DNA of 64,000 nucleotides, taken from assembly GCA_958298945.1 (NCBI GenBank), contig OY282605.1:109798267-109862266 (forward strand), read 5' to 3'. Under the pieces are notes generated by a model. It made no database searches and was not told the origin of the DNA. It saw nothing but the letters and a program-made list of their open reading frames with translations. Each line of letters begins with the position of its first letter. The stretch's first letter is position 1. Positions 12,034 to 22,329 of the stretch are shown here, one piece after another. The position numbers and the translations under genes were made by a program. This DNA is from Atherix ibis. Taxonomy: Eukaryota > Arthropoda > Insecta > Diptera > Athericidae.

Positions 12034-12943
12034 TTACCATGACGATCTTTTCAATGTTGATTTTGCAAAATTTTCTGCATTTTCATAGTCAGGACTACCA
12101 TTTAATATACAATAATACCATCTTTTATGCTTTCGTTTAAAATCTACAATATTAGTAATGGCTTCTAGTTCTCTTAATGTAGTACTACATCCGCACAGAA
12201 GGCATTCATCGTTCATAATTAGGTCTGCACCTATGATATTACTTCTATTGTTAACAGTTGCTGGTAATATTGGTATTCCTAATATGATGAGAACTTTTCC
12301 ACTTCAGCTTGTGTTGTTTGTGAATGTACTAGTCCGCTATTATTGCCTAAAACTGAGTATGATCCCACTAATGATTTTCCGCCAATGGACTCACGAACTA
12401 CTTCAACATTCAAGATATCAGCAATAATTTCTTCACTTTCCTTAAAAAAAACCAATCAAAATTTATTAGCTTCAATTAATTACTTTTCGATCACATATAA
12501 ACTAAGATACCTTATCTAAATCTGGATGAATAATGGCATATTTATCGTTACAAGCAATAACATTTCCGATAGCAGAAAGCATATCACTCAATCGTTGAAT
12601 CCTTACGTTGTCGGGTAGTTGTTCCTTCAGTATACTTAACTCCGAATCTGTAATGGAATTCGGTACTAAAAGGCCACTTTTATTTCCAGCAGTTAATCGT
12701 CCAATAATCCTACATCCCCAAATATTCAATTTAACAATTGGAAATTCCTTAGGCAGCTCTTCAGAAAGAACGCTAAACACAAATTTAATTACCAAAAACT
12801 GATATAATCAACACAAAATGTAAACAATATTTTTACCTGAAAAACGTATCTGGACATTTTTCTGGTAAAAGGCAATAACTGTTCGTTAATTTAGTAAAAA
12901 CACCAATGTCATCACTCTTTTCAAAACTAATTCTACACGACAT
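12034..12943 (-). pseudogene. eIF6 paralogue copy 3 with a frameshift in exon 3
   Basis: Exons 12943-12837 (107 nt), 12772-12511 (262 nt) and 12440-12034. It starts MSCRISFEKSDDIGVFTKLT and shares with copy 2 the derived segment after NSYC (LLPEKCPDTF) and a derived basic C-terminus (ending STLKRSSW). Copies 2 and 3 therefore stem from one already diverged ancestor. In exon 3 the frame ends at a TAG just after VEKFSSY (about 12280-12300). The remaining homology (IPILPATVNNRSNIIG, LIMNDECLLCGC) continues in another frame to the TAA at 12034-12036. The net change equals one lost base (or two gained). Either this is a young pseudogene or the base is a sequencing error; everything else, including splice sites, is intact. 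Confidence 0.85.
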
Positions 12944-14428
12944 TATGCCACTTGTAAATTTTTACTTATAAAAACAATACAATTTGCACAATTTGCTTTG
13001 CTATTATTTTCTCTCCTTAACTTCTCGTAAATGTTTATCTACCAATCAGTTGTTCATAATTTCGCAATCGATTGTAAACCGAAGACTTTTTAGAATTTAT
13101 TGTATTGACCGCCATCTATTGACAATTTATAAAATTTAATTTACAATGAAATTGTAAGGTTTAAATTATTTGAAATTTTTCCCAAACATTTTAAGAAATT
13201 ATACTGAGATAAATACTATTTTTAATATTAAAATTAATATAAATGAACAATATTTTATTTTTAAGAAGTGTAAATTGTAAACATTTTTATTTAAACCGCG
13301 TGATGTTAAGAGTTAACCAGCTGATGCTTACGAATAAAGTAAATAAATGTTATCTGATTAGTTTATTATTTATTTTAAGATTAATTATCTAATGAATATG
13401 AAATTATCTTACTATTGATTTTAATTTTCAATAACAATGTCATACAAAAAACATTAAAAATGTGGAAATCTGATGGCAGTTCTATAACCAGTAGATTGGG
13501 AAGATTTCAAAAATTTTAGCATCACTTTTTCAGTTGCTCGTTGCACATGTTTTCGGGATTTTAATCTGATTGTAAGATAAGTAAAATTTCTAAAATAATA
13601 AAATAATTAATTTAGCGACACTCGGAATGTTTTGATGTAATGCGCAGGTGTCTTGCGTTTGAATCAAGCAGCGTGCCCTTTAGTTGTTGTCAAATTAGCT
13701 GTAAGGGATTGTTTAATTAGTTCTCCCAATCCAAATCAACTAGAAAAAATGATGGAAAATTAAAAAAAAAATATTTGTATAAGTTGACTAAAGTCAACTA
13801 ATTAGCTAATGTTAGAATAATTTGCTCTAAAAAGTGAAATTCTGATTGGTTTTTCCGATGAGCGATTAACATTTGCACGTGTTTTCTTCGTAGCTTATTG
13901 GATATGCTATCCCTTCTCCTGTTATAGAAATTTATCCTAATTTTAAGCACACTACAAAACTTCAAATATTTTTCTAATTTCTAGTTTCTCAATAAAAATT
14001 CAGAAATAAAATATGTGAAAAAACGATTTTTGAAAGAAAAAATTGAAATTTTACCAATTGACCATTTCTTGGGTCCAAACGGTGAAGAAGTATTTAAAAT
14101 TCGTAAATTATTAGAAGCCGTATCAATTTTGATAAAAATTTGTAAAAAAAAAGAACAATTTTGCAAATTTTAGCTAATGAATCTGGAAATATTTTGAAAT
14201 GGTCTTTGATCGCTAGATAAAATTATGTAAATACTTTTTTCATTTTACATTTGCTTGGATATTTAGCATGTAAAATCAATAAACGACATTATAATTTAAA
14301 GAATAAAAAGATTTTTAACTTAAAGAATTTCGTAAAAAGAGTTTTTTTTTTAAATATAAATATATTAAAGGTATGAAAGTTAAGTAATGGGAGTGATTTG
14401 TTTGCTACATTAACATTTTATTTGTTAT
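12944..14428. other. AT-rich region upstream of the eIF6 cluster
   Basis: Should include the promoter of eIF6 copy 3 near 12944-13100. The rest shows no convincing coding region; short open frames (for example 13981-14166) match nothing known to me. Confidence 0.45.
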
Positions 14429-15447
14429 AAAGGGTTTTCGAATAAGAGTGATATGATTTCCTTTAAAAAAAACCCACTAATTGTTAAGGAAATTCAAATG
14501 TTTTTTATTTAATGTGAAGTACAATTGATACAATTATATTCTGAATAAAACGTCATTCAAAAGCCTCCACGACTTCTTTTGCAGGATCGAATTCGATGAA
14601 CCCAATTTTCGAGCACTTTTTCCACTAAATCAAGTCGTATGTCATGAATAGCACGTTCAATATTGACTTCTAAGGCTTGAAGAGAGTCTGGTTTATTGCT
14701 AAAGATCAACGACTTCAAATAACCCCACAAGAAATAGTCTAATGGTGTTAAATCACAACTTCTTGGAGGCCATTCAACGTCACAATTTCTTGAAATAATC
14801 GAATCTCCAAACTTTTCTCGCAATAATTCGTATGTTGCACGTGCTGTGTGGCACGTAGCCCCGTCTTGTTGGAACCAGATGGCCATAAAAAGTTGGTTAT
14901 CATCGATCTATACCGCTCTCCATTGACAGTAACGGTGTTACCAGCTTCATTTCGAAAGAAGTACGGACCGATGATTCCACCAGACCAAACACCACACCAA
15001 ACTGTCAATTTAGGTGAATGTAATGGGTGTTCATGAATAATTTGTGGATTTTCTTCGCACCAAAATCGAGAGTTTTGTTTATTTACCGCACCACTCAGAT
15101 GAAAGTGAGCCTCATCGGAGAATCCGTATAAAAATCAGCAAATTCACGATGTTTACGGTGGTCCAATGGCTTCAGTTCTTGAGTGATAACAATTTTATAC
15201 GGATGCAAGCCCAAATCCTTTCTCAAAATCCGCCAGGTTATGGTTTGCGACAGTCCCAATTCTTGATAACGTCTTGGAATCGACAAATTGCAGTCTTCAG
15301 CAACACTTGCCTGAACGGCATCAATATTTGCATTACTTCGAGCGGTTCTTTGTCTTATTGGCACTTGAACATTATGTAAAGAAAATGTACGCTCGAAATT
15401 TTTAACAATTCGACGAATAGCGAGCACAGTTGGACGATTATTACGAC

Positions 15448-15539
15448 CATAAAATGGCAAAAGCGCACGAAAAGTTGCAATTGGAGAACGATTATTTTGA
15501 TAATAAAATTGAATAATTTGTAAACGTTATTCTTGCGTA
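15448..15539. repeat. 92-bp direct repeat, left copy, flanking nested element
   Basis: Copy of host-transposon sequence (from CATAAAATGGCAAAAGCGCA to CTTGCGTA) that reappears almost identically at 16415-16506 on the other side of the inserted element. A plain transposon insertion would duplicate only TA. Confidence 0.8.
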
Positions 15540-15545
15540 CACGGT

Positions 15546-16418
15546 GTGTTCCAAAAACATCAGGAATTTATGTTTAAATCATACAACATGCAGCGATATC
15601 TATTAAAAATTTGTAGCATTAAAAAGATACATTCATCCTTTTTCAAACGCACCTAAATTCATGTAATCTGATGACAGATGTAAGAGTTACAGCCATTTCA
15701 AAAAAAAGAAAAAGTGTGCTAATGTTACAAAACAAAAATGGCTGGTATATCATCATAAAATGCTCCTTTCATCTTGGTTTCCAGTTTTGGAAATAGAAAA
15801 TAATCACATGGTGATAGATCAGGCGAATACGGAGGGTGGTTGATAAGAGAAATCCATTTTTTCATCAAAAAGTCGTTCATGTAGAACAAAACAGCACAGA
15901 CCTTTCTTTTACCCAAATCTTCAGTTAAAATTCTCCAAATAGTGTTTTTACTCATATTTAATTCCTCAGCCAACATTGTCGTAGTAAAATTTGCATCGAT
16001 ACCAATGATTTCACGGGCTTTTTCTACTAATTCAGCACGATTACTAGCTTCTGGGCGACCTGGCCTTAGGTCGTCCTTTAAATTCTCACGACCATTTTTA
16101 AATCGTGTAAACCACGTATGAATTTGAGTACGACTCATACAATCATCACCATAAACTTTTTTCATCAATTCGTATGTCTCAGCGAATTTTTTTCCAAGTT
16201 TAACACAAAATTTTATATTTGCTCTTTTTTGTTTTGTAACATTACTACACTTTTTTTCATTGAAATGGCTGTAACACTCACATCTGTCATCCGATTACAT
16301 GAATTTAGGTGCGTTTGAAAAAGGATGAATGTATCTTTTTAATGCTACAAATTTTCAATAGATGGCTCTGCATGTTATATGATTTAAATATAAATTCCTG
16401 TTGTTTTTGGGACACATA
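15546..16418 (-). mobile_element. long-TIR mariner deletion derivative nested in the DD41D element
   Basis: The ends begin TGTGTYCCAAAAAC and are inverted over about 190 bp (15546-15737 against 16227-16417). On the minus strand an open frame (at least 16168-15725; homology starts near 16250) encodes the N-terminal mariner region (IKFCVKLGKKFAETYELMKK, SRTQIHTWFTRFKNGRENL, GRPEASNRAELVEKAREI, NTIWRILTEDLGKRKVC). It then jumps directly into the C-terminal catalytic end (NHPPYSPDLSPCDYFLFPKL). The central part with the first two catalytic aspartates is missing, so it is a non-autonomous derivative that keeps its DNA-binding half. Subfamily not assigned. Confidence 0.8.
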
Positions 16419-16506
16419 AAATGGCAAAAGCGCACTAAAAGTTGCAATTGGAGAACGATTATTTTGATAATAAAATTGAATAACTTGTAAACATTGTTCT
16501 TGCGTA
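16415..16506. repeat. 92-bp direct repeat, right copy, flanking nested element
   Basis: Second copy of the segment at 15448-15539, differing at only a few positions. It continues without a break into the 5' end of the DD41D transposase gene (start codon region near 16518). Confidence 0.8.
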
Positions 16507-16630
16507 TATCTCTCCATGATAAAATTGTAAACATTACTGAATAAAATAAAAAAAAGACAGATCTTTGACATATTACAAATGGCCGAAACGTCACTTAGAA
16601 ATCATACCACTCTTATTGGAAAACCCTATA

Positions 16631-17210
16631 CATCAATGTTATCCATGTTCAAAAAAAGTTCTTTTAGCAGCACTTCGTAAGGCTTCAAATGGAATCGCTC
16701 TCAGCTCCTCAGTTACACTTATTTGGATGATGTTATCGACAGTGCAAAGACGGTGTCCTTCCAAGTGTTTTTTGAACTTGAGGTCCGAACTGCGATCAGA
16801 TGAATAGGAGGGATGAGTAATCATTTTTTGTTGTTACCCAAGTGTCTGCCATATCCGGGTTGGTGCGAAAAGCTTTTGCCAAAATCAAAACTAATGAAAA
16901 TGTGGACCGATTGCGTACCTTTCAACAACCTTTAATGTTAATCGTGCAGAGCCCCCACATATTCCAACTTTTTATCAATTTTCCATGTTGAAGGTCTTCC
17001 TCGGACCTCCAAAAAAACTTTTGCTTACCAACATTAACACAAAATTTGATGACACATCGTTGCTCCAAATTTTCGTCATTACATTTTTCGTAACGAACTA
17101 AAAAAACACAACTTTCTACTTATCACACTGTATGCGATTACATAATTACCGGAATAGGTTGAACCTTGTATTGTACCTCTAGAAGGAACTAACGTACGAA
17201 CTATATGCAA
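16631..17210 (-). mobile_element. degenerate mariner remnant
   Basis: Minus-strand translation shows a mariner-like N-terminus (NLEQRCVIKFCVNVGK, near 17070-17030) and a decayed C-terminal part (MITHPSYSSDRSSDLKFKKH, 16824-16760, where HPPYSPDLAPSD is expected). Many frame breaks. The outer end near 17190-17200 (AAGGAACTAACGTACG) resembles the end of the remnant at 42.8-43.3 kb, suggesting one family. Confidence 0.55.
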
Positions 17211-18528
17211 TGTTGCCAGATTGTGCTCTCAATTATACTAGTTTTATTACTTTTCTTCCACGCCTTCTAGTAAATTTTATCTTTGATATTTGGTGAACTA
17301 CTTGACAAGGGGACATTTGGCGACTACTAAAACAGCACGGTGGCTATATCAGTACCTAGACTCGTGCCATTTTATAGTAAATACAATATATAAATTTGTA
17401 TATTATAAATAAGAAAGACAAAAAACAGTTTATAGTAAATAAAAAAAAACAGTTCAATTAAATTGATTAAAAACTCATATTTATTTAGTAGAAATACTAA
17501 ATATTAACTCATATTTCAAAATTATTTTTTTCAATAAAATATTTTGAAATAAATTCTATGATAACAATTATTTTATATGCGAATATTAAAAATAATAATT
17601 ACTTGATAAATCTTAATAAAAAATCAAATTAATAAATTTATTAAATCTTTAATTCCGATTGATTTTCTTTATTTGCGTACTTGAATCGAAAAAAATAATT
17701 TTCTTTCATATTCAAAAAACAGAGAAAAATCGTTAATATTTTCTTCAAATGCCATTTTGTTATAGTAATCAATGTCCAAAATAAAACAAATAATGATTAA
17801 GAAAAAAAAATATATTCAGGTTTTTTTTTTTAAATTAATAAATCATTTTGAAATGATTAATTATCAAAATAGATTAAAAATTGGTTTAGCTCTAGAAAAT
17901 ACGGCGATAAATTTATTCAAAAATTTAAAAAAAATGTGTAGAAATAAATAAATAACAATAACATGAACTCTGTTCTATGAAATCAAAAACAGATAAATGT
18001 AAAATATCTTAAATAATGTTATTATCTTGCAAACGTGTGTACAAATAGTAAATATTGAGTGGAAAACAAAATTTTAAAGAATTCCCTTTTTTCGTTATTA
18101 TTATTTTTTTTGGCAAATATCATTCAATATTTACACTACATCCGGTCGTAAAAAATAATTACTAACGTTATTTTGTGAAGATGTAAATAATTATTTTTTA
18201 GCAAAATATCTCAATAATCTCTAGAATGACGTCTTATTTGAATGAATCTCTAGAATCGCGTCTTCCAAGAACATTAACTAGAGATCTTCTGTATAAGGGT
18301 GGTTCACAGGCCATTTTTTCAATAGGCTCTGATAATTTAATAAAGTGGAAAATAGTATAAGATAGTTAGAAAAAAAAATTTACTGATAGCCGGTAAAAAA
18401 AATCTCGATTACACCTGGCAAAAAATCCACCTTCATATGAAGTATGTGCTTGTAGAGTCTGATTACGAGTATGCAAAGTAATCTCTTGTAACCTAGAAAT
18501 TATGAGTGTATAAGTACACATTGTAGAG
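17211..18528. other. AT-rich region upstream of CS-alpha-beta gene 1
   Basis: No gene. A short direct repeat (ATCTCTAGAAT followed by a CGTCTT context) occurs twice around 18216-18263. An imperfect kappaB-like motif (AGGGAATTCT on the minus strand, about 18076-18086) lies about 520 bp upstream of the peptide gene; it is too weak to call. Confidence 0.45.
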
Positions 18529-18536
18529 TATATAAG
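18529..18536 (+). promoter_or_regulatory. TATA box of CS-alpha-beta gene 1
   Basis: TATATAAG lies 76 bp upstream of the start codon, in the context AGAGTATATAAG. The same context occurs upstream of gene 3. Confidence 0.65.
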
Positions 18537-18604
18537 ATTGAGAATCGCTAAAATAAAATTAGTTTACTTCTCACTAGTGCTCAGATAATTTCAACTTTTA
18601 AAAG

Positions 18605-18880
18605 ATGCGTTTCGTAACAGTTTGTCTTCTTTTGGCTGTACTCGTTGCAGTTGCATATGCTGCACCATCAGCCATCGACATGGAACCAGGTATTTAATAA
18701 TTGGCATGGACATTTTGTCAATTTACATAATTAATAAATAAAATAATTTTATAATTTTTTTCTCTTTTGTTTACAGCCCCAAGAGCATATTGCAGTCTTA
18801 CCGCTTGTGTATCCAAATGTCTCCAATTGGGATACAAACGTGGTTGGTGCGATGCTTTCAACACTTGCCATTGCATTTAA
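18605..18880 (+). CDS. small secreted CS-alpha-beta (defensin/sapecin-B-like) peptide 1
   Basis: Two exons, 18605-18689 and 18777-18880, split by an 87-bp GT-AG intron; 62 residues. Residues 1-19 form a signal peptide (MRFVTVCLLLAVLVAVAYA), followed by a short pro-segment rich in Ala/Pro (APSAIDMEP) and a mature part of about 32-34 residues. Cysteine spacing is C-x4-C-x3-C-x9-C-x5-C-x1-C with G-x-C-like loops. This fits the CS-alpha-beta fold of insect defensins with a shortened first loop, closest in pattern to sapecin B and scorpion-toxin-like peptides. A secreted antimicrobial role is likely from the family; other roles (ion-channel ligand, reproductive peptide) are possible. TATA box upstream at 18529; AATAAA at about 18933. 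Confidence 0.88.
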
Positions 18881-19543
18881 ATATTCTTTTTCTAAATCAA
18901 AATCTTTTTCACTATTCGATTAAAGAGCTTAAAATAAAGTTACACTAATAATATGTAATTGTCGATAGATTTTATAATCATTTTTTTGTAAATACTGTTT
19001 CAATGCAATAAAATTCATAATTAGTTAAAAAATTAGACGAACTTTAAATTTCAATAAAATTTGAGTGATAAATTTTATTAACTAATGTAATAAAATGGAA
19101 ATAAAACTATTTTATGCGATGTAAACTATATACGATATTTCTCTATTTCGTGCGGATTTGGTATTAAGTTACTTTTTGGTTATAACCAGAATCAACCAAT
19201 GAGAAAAATATTTAAAAAATTAATTTAATTGCAAATTCAACTCTAAATTACATCATAAAAATATATTCTTATTTATTTTAAAACATTTTACGAAGAAGGA
19301 CTAGTCCTTAGCAAAGTTTTAAGTTTAATTTTATTTACTTAATTGCAACTCAGCCGGAATGAAGTGGTTTCTAAAAATTAAAATTCTTTAATTAGTCAAA
19401 AATTTACTAAAATTTATTATTTGAGATAATTGTTTCTATCAAATATTGGAGCTTTTTATGTTTTGTAATAGGTATCTTTCGATAAAGTTAGCTATCGTAT
19501 CAACGATCATCTATAAAAATTTGTTCATAATTTTTAATCAATA
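18881..19543. other. AT-rich spacer with 3' flank of CS-alpha-beta gene 1
   Basis: Contains the putative poly(A) signal (AATAAA, about 18933) and then featureless AT-rich DNA up to the mariner terminal repeat at 19544. Confidence 0.5.
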
Positions 19544-20799
19544 CCAAGTGTATAAGCTTAAATCCGCTATTTTTAAGTCAAAAAAACACATGTTTTTTTA
19601 ATAGAAAGCAAAAATAAATTTATTCAAAGTTATTGCCCTCGGCAGCTACACATTTTTCCCATCTCTCGGGCAATTTTTGGATACCACGCCAAAAAAATTC
19701 CTTTTCTTTCGAGACAAACCACTCATCAAGCCATTTTCGGACGTCTTCGTAAGAATCAAAGTTCTGCTCAGCGAGCGCGTGGCCCATCGACGAAAACAGG
19801 TGGTAGTCGGAAGGGGCAAGGTCTGGTGAATAAGCGGGGTGGGGTAGTACCCCACAGTTGAGTGTCTCCAACTAGTTTCGGACCAATTTTGACGTGTGCG
19901 ATGATGCGTTGTCGTGGAGGAAAATCAGCTTGTCATGTCTTTGTTGATAATCCGTCCTTTTTTCACGCAGAGCACAGTGCAATTTGATCAGTTGTTGGTG
20001 GTAGCGGTGGGCATTGACATTTACACCAGGTTTCAACAACTCATAGAAGACGATACCCTGCTGATTCCACCAAACGCACAGTATCGTCTTCCTTCCGAAG
20101 CGATTTGGTCTTCGGGAAGATGTTGATGGTTGGCGGGGATCAACCCACGATTTCTTGAGTTTACGATTCTTGAAATTTATCCGCTTTTCATCGCCTGTCA
20201 CAATCCGATGCAGGAATAACTTTTTATTTGTCTGGCGAGCATGATTTCGCATGTGTTTTGGCGTCGCTACATCTGCCTATCGTTCAATTCATGCGGCAGC
20301 CATTTTCCGATCTTTTCATTTTCCTCATGGCACGCAGACGCATGGAAATGGCTGGTTGAGTAACACCCAATTGCTTCGCGAGCATTTTTTGCGATTGAGT
20401 ATCGTCTTCGTCCAAAAGAGCCTGCAATTGATGGTCCTCAACCTTCCTAGGCCGATTTTCACGCTCCTTGTCCCACAAGTCAAAATTGCCGTCTTTGAAC
20501 CGACGAAACCAATCTCGGTACGTTATTTCCGATAAAGCACTATCACCATAGCCCTCCATAAGCATTCGAAAAACATTTGAATTCATTCAAATTGAAGCAG
20601 AAAAGCAGAGCTTCCCGCATATGCTCTTTTTCTGGCACAAAACTAGACTTGATTACAGGAAAAATGTATGTTGTATGTACTAAATTGCTGACAATATGTA
20701 CTGATTAATGTTGACAGGGGTCAAACATATAAAAAAATAAATTATGGCGTGCCCATGGTGGTCTATGACTAAACAGCGGATTTAAGCTTATACGCCTGG
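19544..20799 (-). mobile_element. mauritiana-subfamily mariner, copy 1, degenerate
   Basis: Element of 1256 bp between TA dinucleotides (19542-19543, 20800-20801). The terminal repeats begin CCARGYGTATAAGCTTAAAT, like the CCAGGTGTA ends of Mos1. The minus strand encodes Mos1-like transposase segments: N-terminal HTH (YRDWFRRFKDGNFDLWDK, LQALLDEDDTQSQKMLAKQL, 20540-20380), core (FLHRIVTGDEK, RPNRFGRKTILCVWWNQQGI, IFLHDNASSHTS, 20210-19880) and C-terminus (LPHPAYSPDLAPSDYHLFSS, 19850-19780). All three catalytic aspartates remain in pieces, but frameshifts around 20290 and 19870 disrupt the gene. Confidence 0.92.
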
Positions 20800-20844
20800 T
20801 ATACTTTTCTGTTTTATTGTGCTTCCAAATAATATAAATTTACT

Positions 20845-21300
20845 TTGAAAATAACTCATCAATTTGGCGGTTCCTATTCCTTTGGAAATCAGGCTGAAAC
20901 TCGCGTTACGGTCAATGTACAGCGTTACCGGACCACGATCAACGATTATTTTATTATTTTGAAAAATAAAAGACTTTTGGATCTGATACATAAATCTCGT
21001 GATTTATTGAAATTACAATTTGGCAACAACGTAATTTTACGCAATGGACTGGTCAATTGAACTTTAAGATCATATGCTATGACAGTGGTCGACTATTTAT
21101 TTATGGGGATATGTAAACCAATTGGTATATGCTGACAAACCAGTAACAATTGGCGCTTTGGAAGCCAACATTGAGGGAGTTATAGCTGATATAGACCCAA
21201 ATTTATTCAATAGATTGGTAAGGGTCGACAGAAGAGGTTTTTTGTTCATTGCAATTCCATGGTATTTTTTGGCTTCAATTAAATTTGTATGCATATGGTA
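20845..21300 (+). mobile_element. DD41D-type transposase remnant (different subfamily)
   Basis: Plus-strand fragments correspond to the C-terminal half of the rosa-like transposase but differ much from copies A-C: GGSYSFGNQAETRVTVNVQR (expected SGGIIGPYFFRNEAGNTVTV), YLWGYVNQLVYADKPVTIGA and LEANIEGVIADIDPNLFN. Several stops; no terminal repeats found. Confidence 0.6.
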
Positions 21301-21339
21301 TATAGCGATTGTCTATCCTTATGTCTATACTCTATAATC

Positions 21340-21987
21340 TAAGGTTCACTAGTAATGACTGTCAAACAAATACTAAACAACGCAACGTCATCAAACATCA
21401 AATTTAAGCTTTATAAGGTTGGTACTTTCGACCAACGATTGTTAATGAGACCTATTAAAACACACAAGTTTTCGGTGCGTATTGCGAATTGACGACTTGT
21501 TTTTTAAGTAAATTTGGATTGTTTGGAAACGTTGGTCAAGAATGAGTCTATTCATGATAAAATGGCAAACTACAGAGTAACAATCAATATTATTACTCAA
21601 TAGTTTGACATTTGGCAAATTAAAGTTAGTTTGACAGCTAATTCTATTATAAAATCTATTGCACAAAAAAATCGGATATAGTATTTAGAGTACAATAGTT
21701 GGGAGCATGCATCTATAAAAGACAACTAGGAACAAAAAATCGTTTTGTTTATTATTACCATTATCAATAATTATAATCATGATTTATTATTATCATTAAT
21801 AATAATAAATCATGATAATAATATTATAATTTTCTTTAAATAAATGACATGTTCATGTATCATAAATGGTTCAAAATAACTTTAAAATAATAATGAAATG
21901 AAAGGACAAGTGATTTAAATTAGATTTCTTTTGAAATTTTCTTGATTGGAATTTTATTATTCATATTTGATAATATTGGGAATAGCA
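21340..21987. other. AT-rich spacer with an AT-rich hairpin
   Basis: No gene. About 21776-21815 holds a 17-bp inverted repeat (ATCATGATTTATTATTA and its complement) with a short loop. Otherwise nothing is recognised upstream of CS-alpha-beta gene 2. Confidence 0.5.
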
Positions 21988-21993
21988 TATAAA
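21988..21993 (+). promoter_or_regulatory. TATA box of CS-alpha-beta gene 2
   Basis: TATAAA 78 bp upstream of the ATG, nearly the same spacing as gene 1 (76 bp). Confidence 0.55.
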
Positions 21994-22065
21994 TTGATAA
22001 ATCGCAAAACAAAATTTATTTATTAATCAGTCGTATTGAGATAATTTTGATTTGGAACTGAGAAA

Positions 22066-22329
22066 ATGCGCTTCATAAAAGTCTGCTTCTTATTGACTGT
22101 AATCGTTGCAGTTGTGAACGCCGCACCATCAACAACAGACTTGACACCAGGTATTAACTCGTTTAACAAATGTATTTTTTCCAATTTTTAATTATTATAT
22201 ATTTTTTTGATTATATTGTAAAAAGCTGCTAGAGAATATTGTAGAATCAGGCCATGTTGAACGCAATGTATTGAATTGGGAAACAGACGCGGTTGGTGTG
22301 ACGATTTAAATAATTGCCGTTGCGGTTGA
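22066..22329 (+). pseudogene. CS-alpha-beta peptide gene 2 with a nonsense codon
   Basis: Exons 22066-22150 and 22226-22329, identical in length (85 and 104 nt) to genes 1 and 3. The signal peptide (MRFIKVCFLLTVIVAVVNA) and pro-segment (APSTTDLTP) are intact, as are all six cysteine codons in family spacing. TGA at 22258-22260 follows the second cysteine of the mature part (AAREYCRIRPC, stop, TQCIELGNRRGWCDDLNNCR). The acceptor of its intron has a poor pyrimidine tract. As read, it would give a truncated two-cysteine peptide. It is either a recent pseudogene, a null allele, or a read error. Sequence outside the stop shows no other damage. Confidence 0.85.

Larger units (their letters stand above)
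14429..16628 (-). mobile_element. DD41D (rosa-like) ITm transposon, copy A, interrupted
   Basis: Ends are near-matching inverted repeats of the type AGGGTTTTCGAATAAGAGTG (about 14430-14455 and 16600-16627) flanked by TA-rich sequence. The minus strand encodes a transposase in pieces: N-terminal HTH part (16518 down to 16420 and 15520-15160), DDE core with SDEAHFHLSG and TVWCGVWSGGIIGPYFF (15110-14890), and FQQDGATCHTAR...SCDLTPLDYFLWG (14880-14700). From the D of QQDG to the D of TPLD there are 41 intervening residues, the DD41D spacing known for rosa-type elements. Small deletions (near 14880 and 15125) and the nested insertion at 15546-16418 make it inactive. It is the only one of three copies keeping the second catalytic aspartate (GAC on the minus strand, 14865-14863). 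Confidence 0.85.

Noticed and set aside
18076..18086. kappaB-like site upstream of CS-alpha-beta gene 1
   Set aside because: Only a partial match to GGGRNNYYCC, more than 500 bp from the ATG, and not conserved upstream of genes 2 and 3.
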